A stretch of DNA of 9,294 nt, from assembly GCA_024711185.1 (NCBI GenBank), contig JANJTI010000192.1:1-9294 (forward strand). The letters run 5' to 3'. The notes beneath the pieces were generated by a model that worked only from the letters and a program-made list of their open reading frames with translations, was not told where the DNA came from and did no database searches. The position numbers and the translations under genes were made by a program. The stretch comes from Brevundimonas sp. (GTDB taxonomy: Bacteria > Pseudomonadota > Alphaproteobacteria > Caulobacterales > Caulobacteraceae). Below, in pieces: positions 1-6,307 of this stretch; the first letter of the stretch is position 1; every line of letters begins with the position of its first letter.

Positions 1-1105
1 GCGGCGCCTCGGCGCGGACCGGTTCGGCGCGGGCGGGCTCGCTGCGCACCGGCTCGGCGGCGCGCGGCGCGGCCGCGGGGGCCGGGCGGCGGGTCTCGAA
101 GGTCGAGGTCGCGCTGGTCGGCGGGGCCTTGGCGGCGGCCAGGTCCTCCATGCCGGTGGCGACCACGGACACGCGGATCTTGCCTTCCAGCGCCGGATCG
201 AAGGCGGCGCCGAAGATGATGTTGGCGTCGGCGTCGACCTCGCCGGCGATGGCGTTGGCGGCTTCGTCGACCTCCAGCAGGGTCATGTCCATGCCGCCGG
301 TGATGTTGACCAGCACGGCCTTGGCGCCCTTGAGGCTGGTCTCGTCGAGCAGCGGATTGGCGATGGCGTTCTGGGCCGCCTGCAGGGCGCGGTCCTCGCC
401 CTCGGCCTCGCCCGTGCCCATCATCGCCTTGCCCATTTCGGACATCACGGCGCGGACGTCGGCGAAGTCGAGGTTGATCAGGCCTGGCAGGATCATCAGG
501 TCGGTGATCGAGCGCACGCCCGAGTGCAGGACCTGGTCGGCCATGCCGAAGGCGTCGGCGAAGGTGGTGCGCTCGTTGGCGACGCGGAAGAGGTTCTGGT
601 TCGGAATGACGATCAGGGTGTCGACGTAGCGCTGCAGCTCGGCGATGCCCGCGTCGGCCAGGCGCATGCGATGGCGGCCCTCGAAAGTGAAGGGCTTGGT
701 CACCACGCCGACGGTCAGGATCCCGCGGTCGCGGGCGCACTTGGCGATGACCGGGGCCGCGCCGGTGCCGGTGCCGCCGCCCATGCCGCAGGTGATGAAC
801 ACCATGTGGGCGCCGTCGAGATGGCTGAAGATCTCCTCGGCCGACTCCTCGGCGGCGTTCATGCCCACCTCGGGGTGGGCGCCCGCGCCCAGACCCTGGG
901 TGATGGTCTCGCCCAGCTGGATGCGACGGTCGGTCTTGGCGAACGAGAGGTGCTGGGCGTCGGTGTTGGCGACGACGAACTCGACCCCCTCGAGGCCGGC
1001 GTCGATCATGTTGTTCACCGCATTGCCGCCGGCCCCGCCGACGCCGAACACGACGATGCGGGGCTTCAGTTCCGAGCTTTGCGGACGCACCAGCGAGAGA
1101 GACAT
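1..1105 (-). CDS. ftsZ: Cell division protein FtsZ (3' end cut by window edge)
   Basis: FtsZ is the tubulin-like GTPase that polymerises into the cytoplasmic Z ring and recruits the divisome. The 368 codons present cover the whole globular part. The nucleotide-binding start [14 protein letters not shown] is at residues 20-33, the tubulin signature [12 protein letters not shown] at 107-118, PNQNLFR at 168-174, and the T7 loop NLDFADV with the catalytic NxDxxD acids (D213, D216) at 211-217. The GTPase and C-terminal domains end near residue 318. An Ala/Pro/Glu/Arg-rich disordered linker with EPVR/EPAR repeats follows and runs off the window, so the C-terminal FtsA-binding peptide is not visible. 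The ATG start gives the [15 protein letters not shown] start typical of Caulobacterales FtsZ; the upstream ribosome site is only a weak GGTCGGAA. Residue 106 is Cys (FITCGMGGG), where Ala is usual in the homologues I recall. The gene is separated from ftsA by a receptor gene and a terminator, so it needs its own promoter. Confidence 0.98.
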   Translation of the reverse strand, partial: MSLSLVRPQSSELKPRIVVFGVGGAGGNAVNNMIDAGLEGVEFVVANTDAQHLSFAKTDRRIQLGETITQGLGAGAHPEVGMNAAEESAEEIFSHLDGAHMVFITCGMGGGTGTGAAPVIAKCARDRGILTVGVVTKPFTFEGRHRMRLADAGIAELQRYVDTLIVIPNQNLFRVANERTTFADAFGMADQVLHSGVRSITDLMILPGLINLDFADVRAVMSEMGKAMMGTGEAEGEDRALQAAQNAIANPLLDETSLKGAKAVLVNITGGMDMTLLEVDEAANAIAGEVDADANIIFGAAFDPALEGKIRVSVVATGMEDLAAAKAPPTSATSTFETRRPAPAAAPRAAEPVRSEPARAEPVRAEAP

Positions 1106-1108
1106 TTG

Positions 1109-1129
1109 TTCCGACCTTGAATTCCGACC
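1109..1129 (-). repeat. Direct repeat GGTCGGAA x2 just upstream of ftsZ start
   Basis: On the minus strand the octamer GGTCGGAA occurs twice, at 1129-1122 and 1116-1109, with 13 bases between repeat starts. The copy nearer the gene ends three bases before the ATG and overlaps the place where a ribosome-binding site should be. No better Shine-Dalgarno sequence is visible. It could be chance duplication, a protein or RNA binding site, or part of a weak translation-initiation region. Confidence 0.5.
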
Positions 1130-1142
1130 CTGCCCTGCAGCG

Positions 1143-1173
1143 CCAATGCGAATGCCCCGCCGAATCGCATTGG
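1143..1173. repeat. Perfect 9-bp inverted repeat in the ftsZ leader
   Basis: CCAATGCGA at 1143-1151 is matched exactly by its reverse complement TCGCATTGG at 1165-1173, with a 13-base spacer and arm centres 22 bp apart (about two helical turns). The right arm overlaps a GAATC (CcrM-type GANTC) site at 1162-1166. It lies downstream of the likely ftsZ promoter, 38 bases before the start codon, so it could be an operator for a dimeric regulator or an mRNA hairpin in the 5' leader. There is no T tract, so a simple terminator is unlikely. Confidence 0.6.
1162..1166. promoter_or_regulatory. GANTC (CcrM-type methylation) site, ftsZ leader
   Basis: GAATC, one of two GANTC sites in the 200-base region upstream of ftsZ. 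In Caulobacter the methylase CcrM modifies GANTC, and methylation of the ftsZ promoter is known to stimulate its transcription. The motif is read directly from the sequence; its methylation and function here are inferred. Confidence 0.6.
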
Positions 1174-1188
1174 TTATGAGCGCGTTAA
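1174..1188. promoter_or_regulatory. CtrA-like box TTAT-N7-TTAA, ftsZ leader
   Basis: TTAT at 1174-1177, seven bases, then TTAA at 1185-1188. This matches the Caulobacter CtrA consensus TTAA-N7-TTAA at 7 of 8 positions. It lies downstream of the proposed ftsZ promoter, next to the 9-bp dyad, a position suited to repression. Binding is inferred only. Confidence 0.5.
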
Positions 1189-1205
1189 GGAAACACCCGC
1201 CCTGC

Positions 1206-1220
1206 TTAAGGGAGTGTTAC
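1206..1220. promoter_or_regulatory. CtrA-like box TTAA-N7-TTAC over the ftsZ promoter
   Basis: TTAA at 1206-1209, seven bases, TTAC at 1217-1220: 7 of 8 positions of the CtrA consensus. It sits just downstream of the TTGACG -35 element, so CtrA bound here would cover the -10 and start-site region. CtrA is known to repress ftsZ in Caulobacter crescentus, and this placement fits that. The site itself is a motif match, not a proven site. Confidence 0.55.
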
Positions 1221-1245
1221 CGGATAGGCCGAGTCGGGCCGTCAA
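1216..1245 (-). promoter_or_regulatory. Likely ftsZ promoter (TTGACG -35, GANTC in spacer)
   Basis: On the minus strand GCTTGACGG carries a TTGACG -35 element at 1245-1240, matching the Caulobacter housekeeping (sigma-73) consensus TTGaCgS. The -10 is less clear: CCTATCCG (1228-1221, ten bases after TTGACGG) or GGTAAC (1221-1216) are candidates. A second GANTC site (GAGTC on the plus strand, 1231-1235) lies within the spacer. A start near 1210 would give a leader of about 100 bases. An upstream terminator isolates ftsZ from the receptor gene, so a promoter in this region is expected. Confidence 0.55.
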
Positions 1246-1305
1246 GCACCGGTTTGGTTAACCTTCACAACAGATTTTCTGCACCGCCCGCTTTACCGAC
1301 ATGAA

Positions 1306-1333
1306 AAAGGGCGGCTCTCGCGAGCCGCCCTTT
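1306..1333 (-). terminator. Rho-independent terminator of the receptor gene
   Basis: A perfect 12-bp stem, AAAGGGCGGCTC at 1306-1317 and GAGCCGCCCTTT at 1322-1333. On the minus strand the loop is GCGA, a stable GNRA tetraloop, and the transcript runs into a T tract (CCCTTTTTC). It starts 25 bases after the receptor stop codon. A+T on both sides of the stem could give weak activity in the other direction, but no plus-strand gene points at it. Confidence 0.9.
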
Positions 1334-1358
1334 CCCGTTTCAGTCGTTCGTACCGGAC

Positions 1359-4300
1359 TTAGTACGGACGGTAGTTCAGGCCGATGTTGAAGCGACGGCC
1401 GTAGGGGTCGAAGTTCGAGGCGAAGCCCAGGTAGGGCGGCGGCTCGGTGTCGAAGGCGTTGGTCACGCCGGCCCGCAGGGTCAGGTCGTCGCGGACGTTG
1501 TAGCGCACCGCGAAGTCGTGACGGACGAAGTCGCCCGTGGTCCACCACTCGACCGGATCGATGTCGAAGTTGCCGGTGGCGACCATGTCGCGGTTCTTGC
1601 GCAGGTCCTGCGAAGTCATCCAGTCGGCGACCCAGGTGATGGCCAGGGTGTCGTTGGGCGACCAGGTCAGGCGCGAGACCGCTTCCACGCGGGGGAAGAA
1701 CACGCTCGAGGTCGAGTCCGTGAAGAAGTTCGGGTTCGACGGGTTGGTGAAGTTCTTCTGATCGATCAGCCAGAGGCCGCCGAGGCTGTAGTCCAGACGA
1801 CCCCAGTTCCGGCCGATGACGTCTTCGAGGTCCAGCCGGTAGTTGATGGTGAAGTCGAGACCCCGGGTCTCCAGCTTGGCGCGGTTGATCGGCGCCAGGA
1901 TGAAGCCGCCGATCGGGTCGCCGGCCGGCGCGCCGACCTTGAACACGTCGAACGGGTCCTGGGTGTTCGGATTCCGGCGGAACACGAAGTTGCAGGTGCC
2001 GTTGCCCGGATCTTCGGACAGCGACGGACCGCTGACGCAGTCGTCGGCGAGGAACTGGCCGCCGGGCGTGGTGATCACGTTCGACAGTTCGATCTCGTAG
2101 TAGTCCAGCACGACCGAGAGGTTCGGGAACATCCGCGGCCGCAGCACGGTCGAGAAGGTGAAGGATTCCGACTCTTCCGGGGCGAGGTCCGGGTTGCCGC
2201 CCAGCACCGAGGCGATGCCGGCGTAGGCGTTCGGCAGGTAGTCGTCCGCCTGGTTCGGGGTGGCCCGGGCGAAGTCGTAGGTCAGGCCCTTGCGCGCCGC
2301 CAGCTCGGTGCAGTTGGCGATGCGGTTGGCCTTCACCTGGGCCGCGTTCTCACCCGAGAAGTTGGCGATGACCGCCGTCGAGCAGGGGTCCACGAAGCCG
2401 TTGACGAAGGTCTGGGCGAACGGACGGAAGTTCTCCGTCAGGTTCGGCGCGCGGAACGAGGTGTTGAAGCTGGTCTTGAAGGTGATGTCCTGGATCGGAC
2501 GGTAGACCAGGTTCACGCCGTAGACGTCGCCGTCGCCGGCGGTGGTGTAGTCGAACATGCGGTACGAGCCGCTGAGTTCGGCGTACTCGCCCAGCCAGCT
2601 GTCGCGGAACAGCGGGATCGAGAGCTCGCCGAAGAACTCTTCGGTTTCGTACTCGGCCGGCAGGAAGTCGGCGCCGGTGTTCAGCTGCAGCACGCGACCG
2701 CGGGTGTCGGCGCTGCGGCCCACGCCCTCGGTGAACTCACGACGCCATTCGGCGCCGATGGCCGCGCCGATCGGGCCGGCGCCCCAGAAGTCCCACAGCT
2801 GGCCCGAGATCGAGGCCACCGCGGCTTCCTGGATGTTCTTCTCGCGAACGCGGATGGCGGCGGTGATGTACTCGATCGCCGCGGCGCTCTGGTTGCCCTT
2901 GCCGAAGACGTTCAGCGGCACGCAGCCGGCGATCTCCGGGTTGGTGGCCGGGTCGGTGTACACGGTGGTGGCCGTGTTCGGGTTCTGCTCGGCGATCGGC
3001 AGACCGCGGGCGCGGAGCAGCTGCACGCGGCAGACGATCTCGCCCGGACGGCCGTTGACCTGGCCGGCCGTGTCGACCACCGCGTCCATGGCGTGGGCGA
3101 AGCGGATCGCGTCGGGGCCTTCCTCGCGGTTGACGTTGTTCATCTCGCCGCGCACGTACGAGATGTTCCAGTTGAAGTTGTCGACGAAGCCGACGCGGTC
3201 GTAGTTGCCGTCGAGGGCCGCCACGTAACGCTCGACCTCGCGGTTGTTGGTCTGGTTCCGGTCGATGCCGAAGCCGCGGTGGTCGGCGATGGCGCCGGCC
3301 GTCACCGCGCGGACCGTGCCCGGCTCGTTCGGGGTGGTCGCGCTGGCGCTGTTGTAGCGGGTGAAGGTGTTGGCCGCGATGGCCGCCGCCACGTTGGCCG
3401 GCAGGAAGGCGTTGTCCAGACGGGTCGAGAAGCTGGAGGTGCCGGAGATCAGGCCCGGACCGTTGCCGGTGTTGATCGTGCCGCCGAAGCCGGCGTTGGT
3501 GATGTAGATGTCCCAGAAGGACTTCTGACCGACGTCGAAGGTGTCCTCGGTGGTGAACTTGCCTTCGAGCGACAGGTCGATGTTGTCGGTCAGACGGAAG
3601 TTCAGGCCGGCCTGGTAGCGCTGCGACTCCTGGAAGGGCGAACGCGAGCGCTGGTCGAAGCTGGTCATGCCGGCCGGCTCGCCGTCGCCGCCGATGTTCC
3701 ACGGACGGTTGGCGCCGGTGTTGCCGATGCGCTGGCCGAAGTTGGCCAGGCGGGCGGTCGGGCCGTCATACCAGTAGGTGTAGGCCGGATCGACCGAGAA
3801 GCAGTTGGCCGAGGTCGACAGGCCAGGGCAGTCCGCGAACGGCACGTCCGGGTCGGCCAGCGGGCTGGGACGCTGCATGTTGGCCAGGGTGGTCGAACCC
3901 CACTGCGGGCGGTCCAGACGACGGGCGCCGTAGAACTGGGCGGTGTCGTAGAAGCCGTCGTTGACCGGGCCGAACTGGACGTTGGTCGGGTCGGCGTCGA
4001 TGCCGAGGATGACCGGGTTGCGGCGGATCCAGTCGATGTGCTCGCCGTAGACCTCTTCCATCCGCTCGTACTCGCCGTGAACGTAGACGTTCAGGCGGTC
4101 GTCGAACAGGTTGGCGCCGGCCAGGGCCGAGATGCGGCGGGTGTCGGCCTCGCCGCCGTTGACCAGCTGGCCGTAGTTGGCGTCGATCTCGAGGCCTTCG
4201 AAGTCGCGGCGCAGGACGAAGTTGACCACGCCCGAGACGGCGTCGGCGCCGTACACCGACGAGGCGCCGCCAGTGATGATCTCGACGTTCTCGATCAGCA

Positions 4301-4754
4301 GGCGCGGGATCGTCGAGACGTCGACGGCCAGGTTGCCGGCGGCCGAACCGACGTGACGGCGGCCGTCGACGAGGGTCAGGGTGCGGCCCGAGCCCAGCGA
4401 GCGCAGGTTGGCGAACTCGAGGCCGCCGTCGTTCAGGTTGGAGCCGGTGGTGTCGGACGGCACCAGCGAGTTGGCGAGGGCCGGGATGGTGGCCAGGTAG
4501 TCGATGACCGTGGCCTGACCGGTGCTGAGCAGGTCTTCACGCTCGACCTGGATCAGCGGGGTCGGCGCGTTGACCGGGTCGCGGCGGATACGCGAGCCGG
4601 TGACGACGATCTCGCCGATCTCGGTCGCCTGGTCGTCCTGTTGGCCCGTCGAGGTGACGCCGGGCAGACGGTCCTGGGCGAAGGCCGGAGCCGTCAGGGC
4701 GACGACCCCTGCGAGGATCGTCGTTCCGAAAAGGTACTTTCGCTTGGCTAGCAT
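1359..4754 (-). CDS. TonB-dependent outer-membrane receptor, substrate unknown
   Basis: This is a 1131-residue TonB-dependent receptor, expected to import a scarce ligand (siderophore, vitamin, sugar or peptide) across the outer membrane using TonB-ExbBD energy. A signal peptide occupies residues 1-26 (KRK, a hydrophobic run, then AFA|Q). A TonB-box-like EIGEIVVTGSR lies at 45-55. The plug spans about 62-185 and includes LRSLGSGRTLTLVDGRR at 117-133 and IENVEIITGGASSVYGADAV at 154-173. The rest is a long beta barrel with SFRAPNLTENFRP at 766-778, GGNPDLAPEESE at 852-863 and a final strand RFNIGLNYRPY ending in an aromatic residue. Eight cysteines fall in four close pairs (309/318, 575/611, 791/815, 906/921), probably in outer loops. 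The ATG at 4754 is chosen because it begins the signal peptide directly. The gene sits between ftsA and ftsZ on the same strand, with its own promoter-like sequence and terminator. Nothing local names the substrate. GC content resembles the neighbours, so there is no clear mark of recent transfer. Confidence 0.95.
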   Translation of the reverse strand: MLAKRKYLFGTTILAGVVALTAPAFAQDRLPGVTSTGQQDDQATEIGEIVVTGSRIRRDPVNAPTPLIQVEREDLLSTGQATVIDYLATIPALANSLVPSDTTGSNLNDGGLEFANLRSLGSGRTLTLVDGRRHVGSAAGNLAVDVSTIPRLLIENVEIITGGASSVYGADAVSGVVNFVLRRDFEGLEIDANYGQLVNGGEADTRRISALAGANLFDDRLNVYVHGEYERMEEVYGEHIDWIRRNPVILGIDADPTNVQFGPVNDGFYDTAQFYGARRLDRPQWGSTTLANMQRPSPLADPDVPFADCPGLSTSANCFSVDPAYTYWYDGPTARLANFGQRIGNTGANRPWNIGGDGEPAGMTSFDQRSRSPFQESQRYQAGLNFRLTDNIDLSLEGKFTTEDTFDVGQKSFWDIYITNAGFGGTINTGNGPGLISGTSSFSTRLDNAFLPANVAAAIAANTFTRYNSASATTPNEPGTVRAVTAGAIADHRGFGIDRNQTNNREVERYVAALDGNYDRVGFVDNFNWNISYVRGEMNNVNREEGPDAIRFAHAMDAVVDTAGQVNGRPGEIVCRVQLLRARGLPIAEQNPNTATTVYTDPATNPEIAGCVPLNVFGKGNQSAAAIEYITAAIRVREKNIQEAAVASISGQLWDFWGAGPIGAAIGAEWRREFTEGVGRSADTRGRVLQLNTGADFLPAEYETEEFFGELSIPLFRDSWLGEYAELSGSYRMFDYTTAGDGDVYGVNLVYRPIQDITFKTSFNTSFRAPNLTENFRPFAQTFVNGFVDPCSTAVIANFSGENAAQVKANRIANCTELAARKGLTYDFARATPNQADDYLPNAYAGIASVLGGNPDLAPEESESFTFSTVLRPRMFPNLSVVLDYYEIELSNVITTPGGQFLADDCVSGPSLSEDPGNGTCNFVFRRNPNTQDPFDVFKVGAPAGDPIGGFILAPINRAKLETRGLDFTINYRLDLEDVIGRNWGRLDYSLGGLWLIDQKNFTNPSNPNFFTDSTSSVFFPRVEAVSRLTWSPNDTLAITWVADWMTSQDLRKNRDMVATGNFDIDPVEWWTTGDFVRHDFAVRYNVRDDLTLRAGVTNAFDTEPPPYLGFASNFDPYGRRFNIGLNYRPY

Positions 4755-4784
4755 TATATGGCCCCAACCTGTGATGATGCGGAC

Positions 4785-4805
4785 GCAGAGCCGCCAGGAC
4801 TCTGC
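4785..4805 (-). repeat. Hairpin in the receptor mRNA leader, containing GACTC
   Basis: GCAGAG (4785-4790) and CTCTGC (4800-4805) are exact reverse complements around a 9-base loop. The hairpin would form in the 5' leader of the receptor transcript, about 30 bases before the start codon. A GANTC site (GACTC, 4798-4802) overlaps one arm. The stem is short, so structure is possible but not certain. Confidence 0.4.
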
Positions 4806-4815
4806 TTCATCGGGC

Positions 4816-4843
4816 ACGCTAGCATCTGCCGCCGGGCGGACAA
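4816..4843 (-). promoter_or_regulatory. Likely promoter of the receptor gene
   Basis: On the minus strand TTGTCCG (4843-4837), 13 bases, then GCTAGCGT (4823-4816). This resembles the Caulobacter housekeeping promoter TTGaCgS-N10-14-GCtANAWC: the -35 keeps TTG, C and the final G, and the -10 keeps GCTA. Transcription would begin near 4809, giving a leader of about 55 bases. No obvious Fur box or other known receptor operator overlaps it. Confidence 0.55.
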
Positions 4844-4889
4844 GGGATTGTGGCGCGATAGCGACCAATCCGCGCCGGAGTTGTTACAA

Positions 4890-4910
4890 TCCGGACACAG
4901 TGTGCCCGGA
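4890..4910. repeat. 21-bp near-perfect palindrome between ftsA and the receptor
   Basis: TCCGGACACA and TGTGCCCGGA flank a central G at 4900; the arms match at 9 of 10 positions. It lies 47 bases upstream of the receptor -35 element and 70 bases after ftsA. It could be an operator for a dimeric regulator of the receptor gene, or a hairpin ending the ftsA transcript. There is no T tract on the minus strand, so an ordinary Rho-independent terminator is unlikely. An adjoining TTGTCCGGGC resembles the receptor -35 region TTGTCCGCCC. Confidence 0.5.
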
Positions 4911-4980
4911 CAAAGGGCGGGAGCCGCGTAGCGGGGCCGTCAGGCGAACACATTCGCGGCGTCTTTGCGGCGCGGTTCGC

Positions 4981-6303
4981 TCAGAGGTTCTCGCGCAGCC
5001 AGCCGGCCGCCCGCGCCACGAGACTGCCCGAGTGCGCCCGGGGCGCGTCGGCCGCGGTGATCTGGCGCGACATCAGCTTGCGGGCCGATACGGCTTCGCG
5101 CGGGCCGTAGGCGGCGCGCAGCAGAACCCCGGCGGCGGAGCAGAAGGCGGGGCCGGAGGCGGCGTCGGCGAGGTGCGGCGCCCGTTGCGGCCGGCCAAGG
5201 CGCACCGGCCGGTCGAACACCCGCACCGCCAGCTCCCGCACCCCGTTCAGCTGACTGGCTCCGCCGGTGAGAACCAGCCCGGCCCCCGGTTCGAGGCCGA
5301 CGCCGGCGTTGCGGAGGCGGTCGCGGAGCAGCTCGAGCGTCTCCTCGACGCGCGGCGCGATGACCGTCTTCAGCATGGCGCGAGGGACCACCACCGGGCC
5401 GGCGGACGGGTCCTCGCCGCGCGGCGGAGCCTCGAGCATCTCCCGATCCTCGTTGGCGGAGGCCATGGCCGAGCCGTGCAGGGTCTTGAGCCGCTCGGCC
5501 CCGGCGCGCGAGGTCGACAGGCCGCGGGCGATGTCGGCGGTGACGTGGTCGCCGCCCACGTTCAGGGATTCGATGTGCAGCAGGCTGCGGCCGCCCCAGA
5601 CGGCCGCCGAGGTGGCGCCGCCGCCCATGTCGATGCAGACGCAGCCGAGGTCCATCTCGTCGTCCTCCAGCGCGGCGAGCGAGGAGGCGACCGGCGCGGC
5701 GACGACGCCCTGCAGGTCGAGGTGCGCCAGCTCGAGGCAGTGGCCCAGGGCGGTGAAGGCGCTTTCGGCCATGGAGACGACGAGCAGGTCCAGGCCGAGG
5801 GAGTGGCCGCGCATGGCGCGCGGGTCATGCAGGCCGCGGGCGCCGTCGACCGACCAGGCGATGGGCAGGACGTGGATCGGGCGGCGGTTCGGCAGACGGA
5901 TCTGGGCCAAAGCCATGCCGATGGCGCGGGCGAGATCGGCGTCGCCGACCGGGTTCTGCCCGAGCGAGACGCGCGCCTGGACGCGGTGACTGGCCATCTG
6001 GCCGATGGCGGTGGTGACGACCACTCCGGAGACCGGCGCCCCGGCCGCCCGCTCGGCCCGCTCGACGGCGTGGCCGATGGCCTGGGCGGCCTCGTCCATG
6101 TTGACGATGCCGCCGCCGCGCACCCCGCGCGACTGCACATGTCCGGCGCCCGCGACGCGGATGGTCCGGTCGGCGTGCCGCACGCCCTCGGGCTTCATGA
6201 TGAAGCAGGCCACCTTGGACTGGCCGAGGTCGAGCGCGGCGACGATCGGCGCACGTCCGGCGGCGCCCCGGGTTTCCGCGGTTCTGTCGACAGACCGAGC
6301 CAT
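4981..6303 (-). CDS. ftsA: Cell division protein FtsA
   Basis: FtsA is the actin-like ATPase that anchors FtsZ filaments to the inner membrane and helps activate septal synthesis. The 440 residues show the actin-fold motifs in order: phosphate 1 ALDLGQSKV at 23-31, the FtsA-specific 1C region at roughly 88-170, phosphate 2 CIDMGGGATSAAVW at 223-236, and the adenosine motif LVLTGGASQLNG at 343-354. The C-terminal helix RAAGWLRENL at 431-440 is the membrane-targeting amphipathic helix. The ATG lies four bases after the ftsQ stop, with GGAGA 11 bases upstream, which supports translation coupled to ftsQ. Length is normal for alphaproteobacteria. Downstream comes a 226-base gap and then a receptor gene, not ftsZ, which is unusual. 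Confidence 0.97.
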   Translation of the reverse strand: MARSVDRTAETRGAAGRAPIVAALDLGQSKVACFIMKPEGVRHADRTIRVAGAGHVQSRGVRGGGIVNMDEAAQAIGHAVERAERAAGAPVSGVVVTTAIGQMASHRVQARVSLGQNPVGDADLARAIGMALAQIRLPNRRPIHVLPIAWSVDGARGLHDPRAMRGHSLGLDLLVVSMAESAFTALGHCLELAHLDLQGVVAAPVASSLAALEDDEMDLGCVCIDMGGGATSAAVWGGRSLLHIESLNVGGDHVTADIARGLSTSRAGAERLKTLHGSAMASANEDREMLEAPPRGEDPSAGPVVVPRAMLKTVIAPRVEETLELLRDRLRNAGVGLEPGAGLVLTGGASQLNGVRELAVRVFDRPVRLGRPQRAPHLADAASGPAFCSAAGVLLRAAYGPREAVSARKLMSRQITAADAPRAHSGSLVARAAGWLRENL

Positions 6304-6307
6304 ACTG

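Noticed and set aside
1256..1263. GGTTAACC palindrome as another CtrA box
   Set aside because: No second half-site lies seven bases away on either side; an 8-bp palindrome alone is weak evidence.
1518..4751. A 1077-codon open frame on the plus strand, opposite the receptor gene
   Set aside because: It is the mirror of the receptor coding sequence in GC-rich DNA. Its product is low-complexity Val/Gly/Arg/Asp-rich with no domain, while the minus strand gives a complete recognisable receptor.
4755..4868. N-terminal extension of the receptor to an upstream in-frame start at 4868
   Set aside because: It would bury the signal peptide 38 residues inside the protein and would include the likely promoter.
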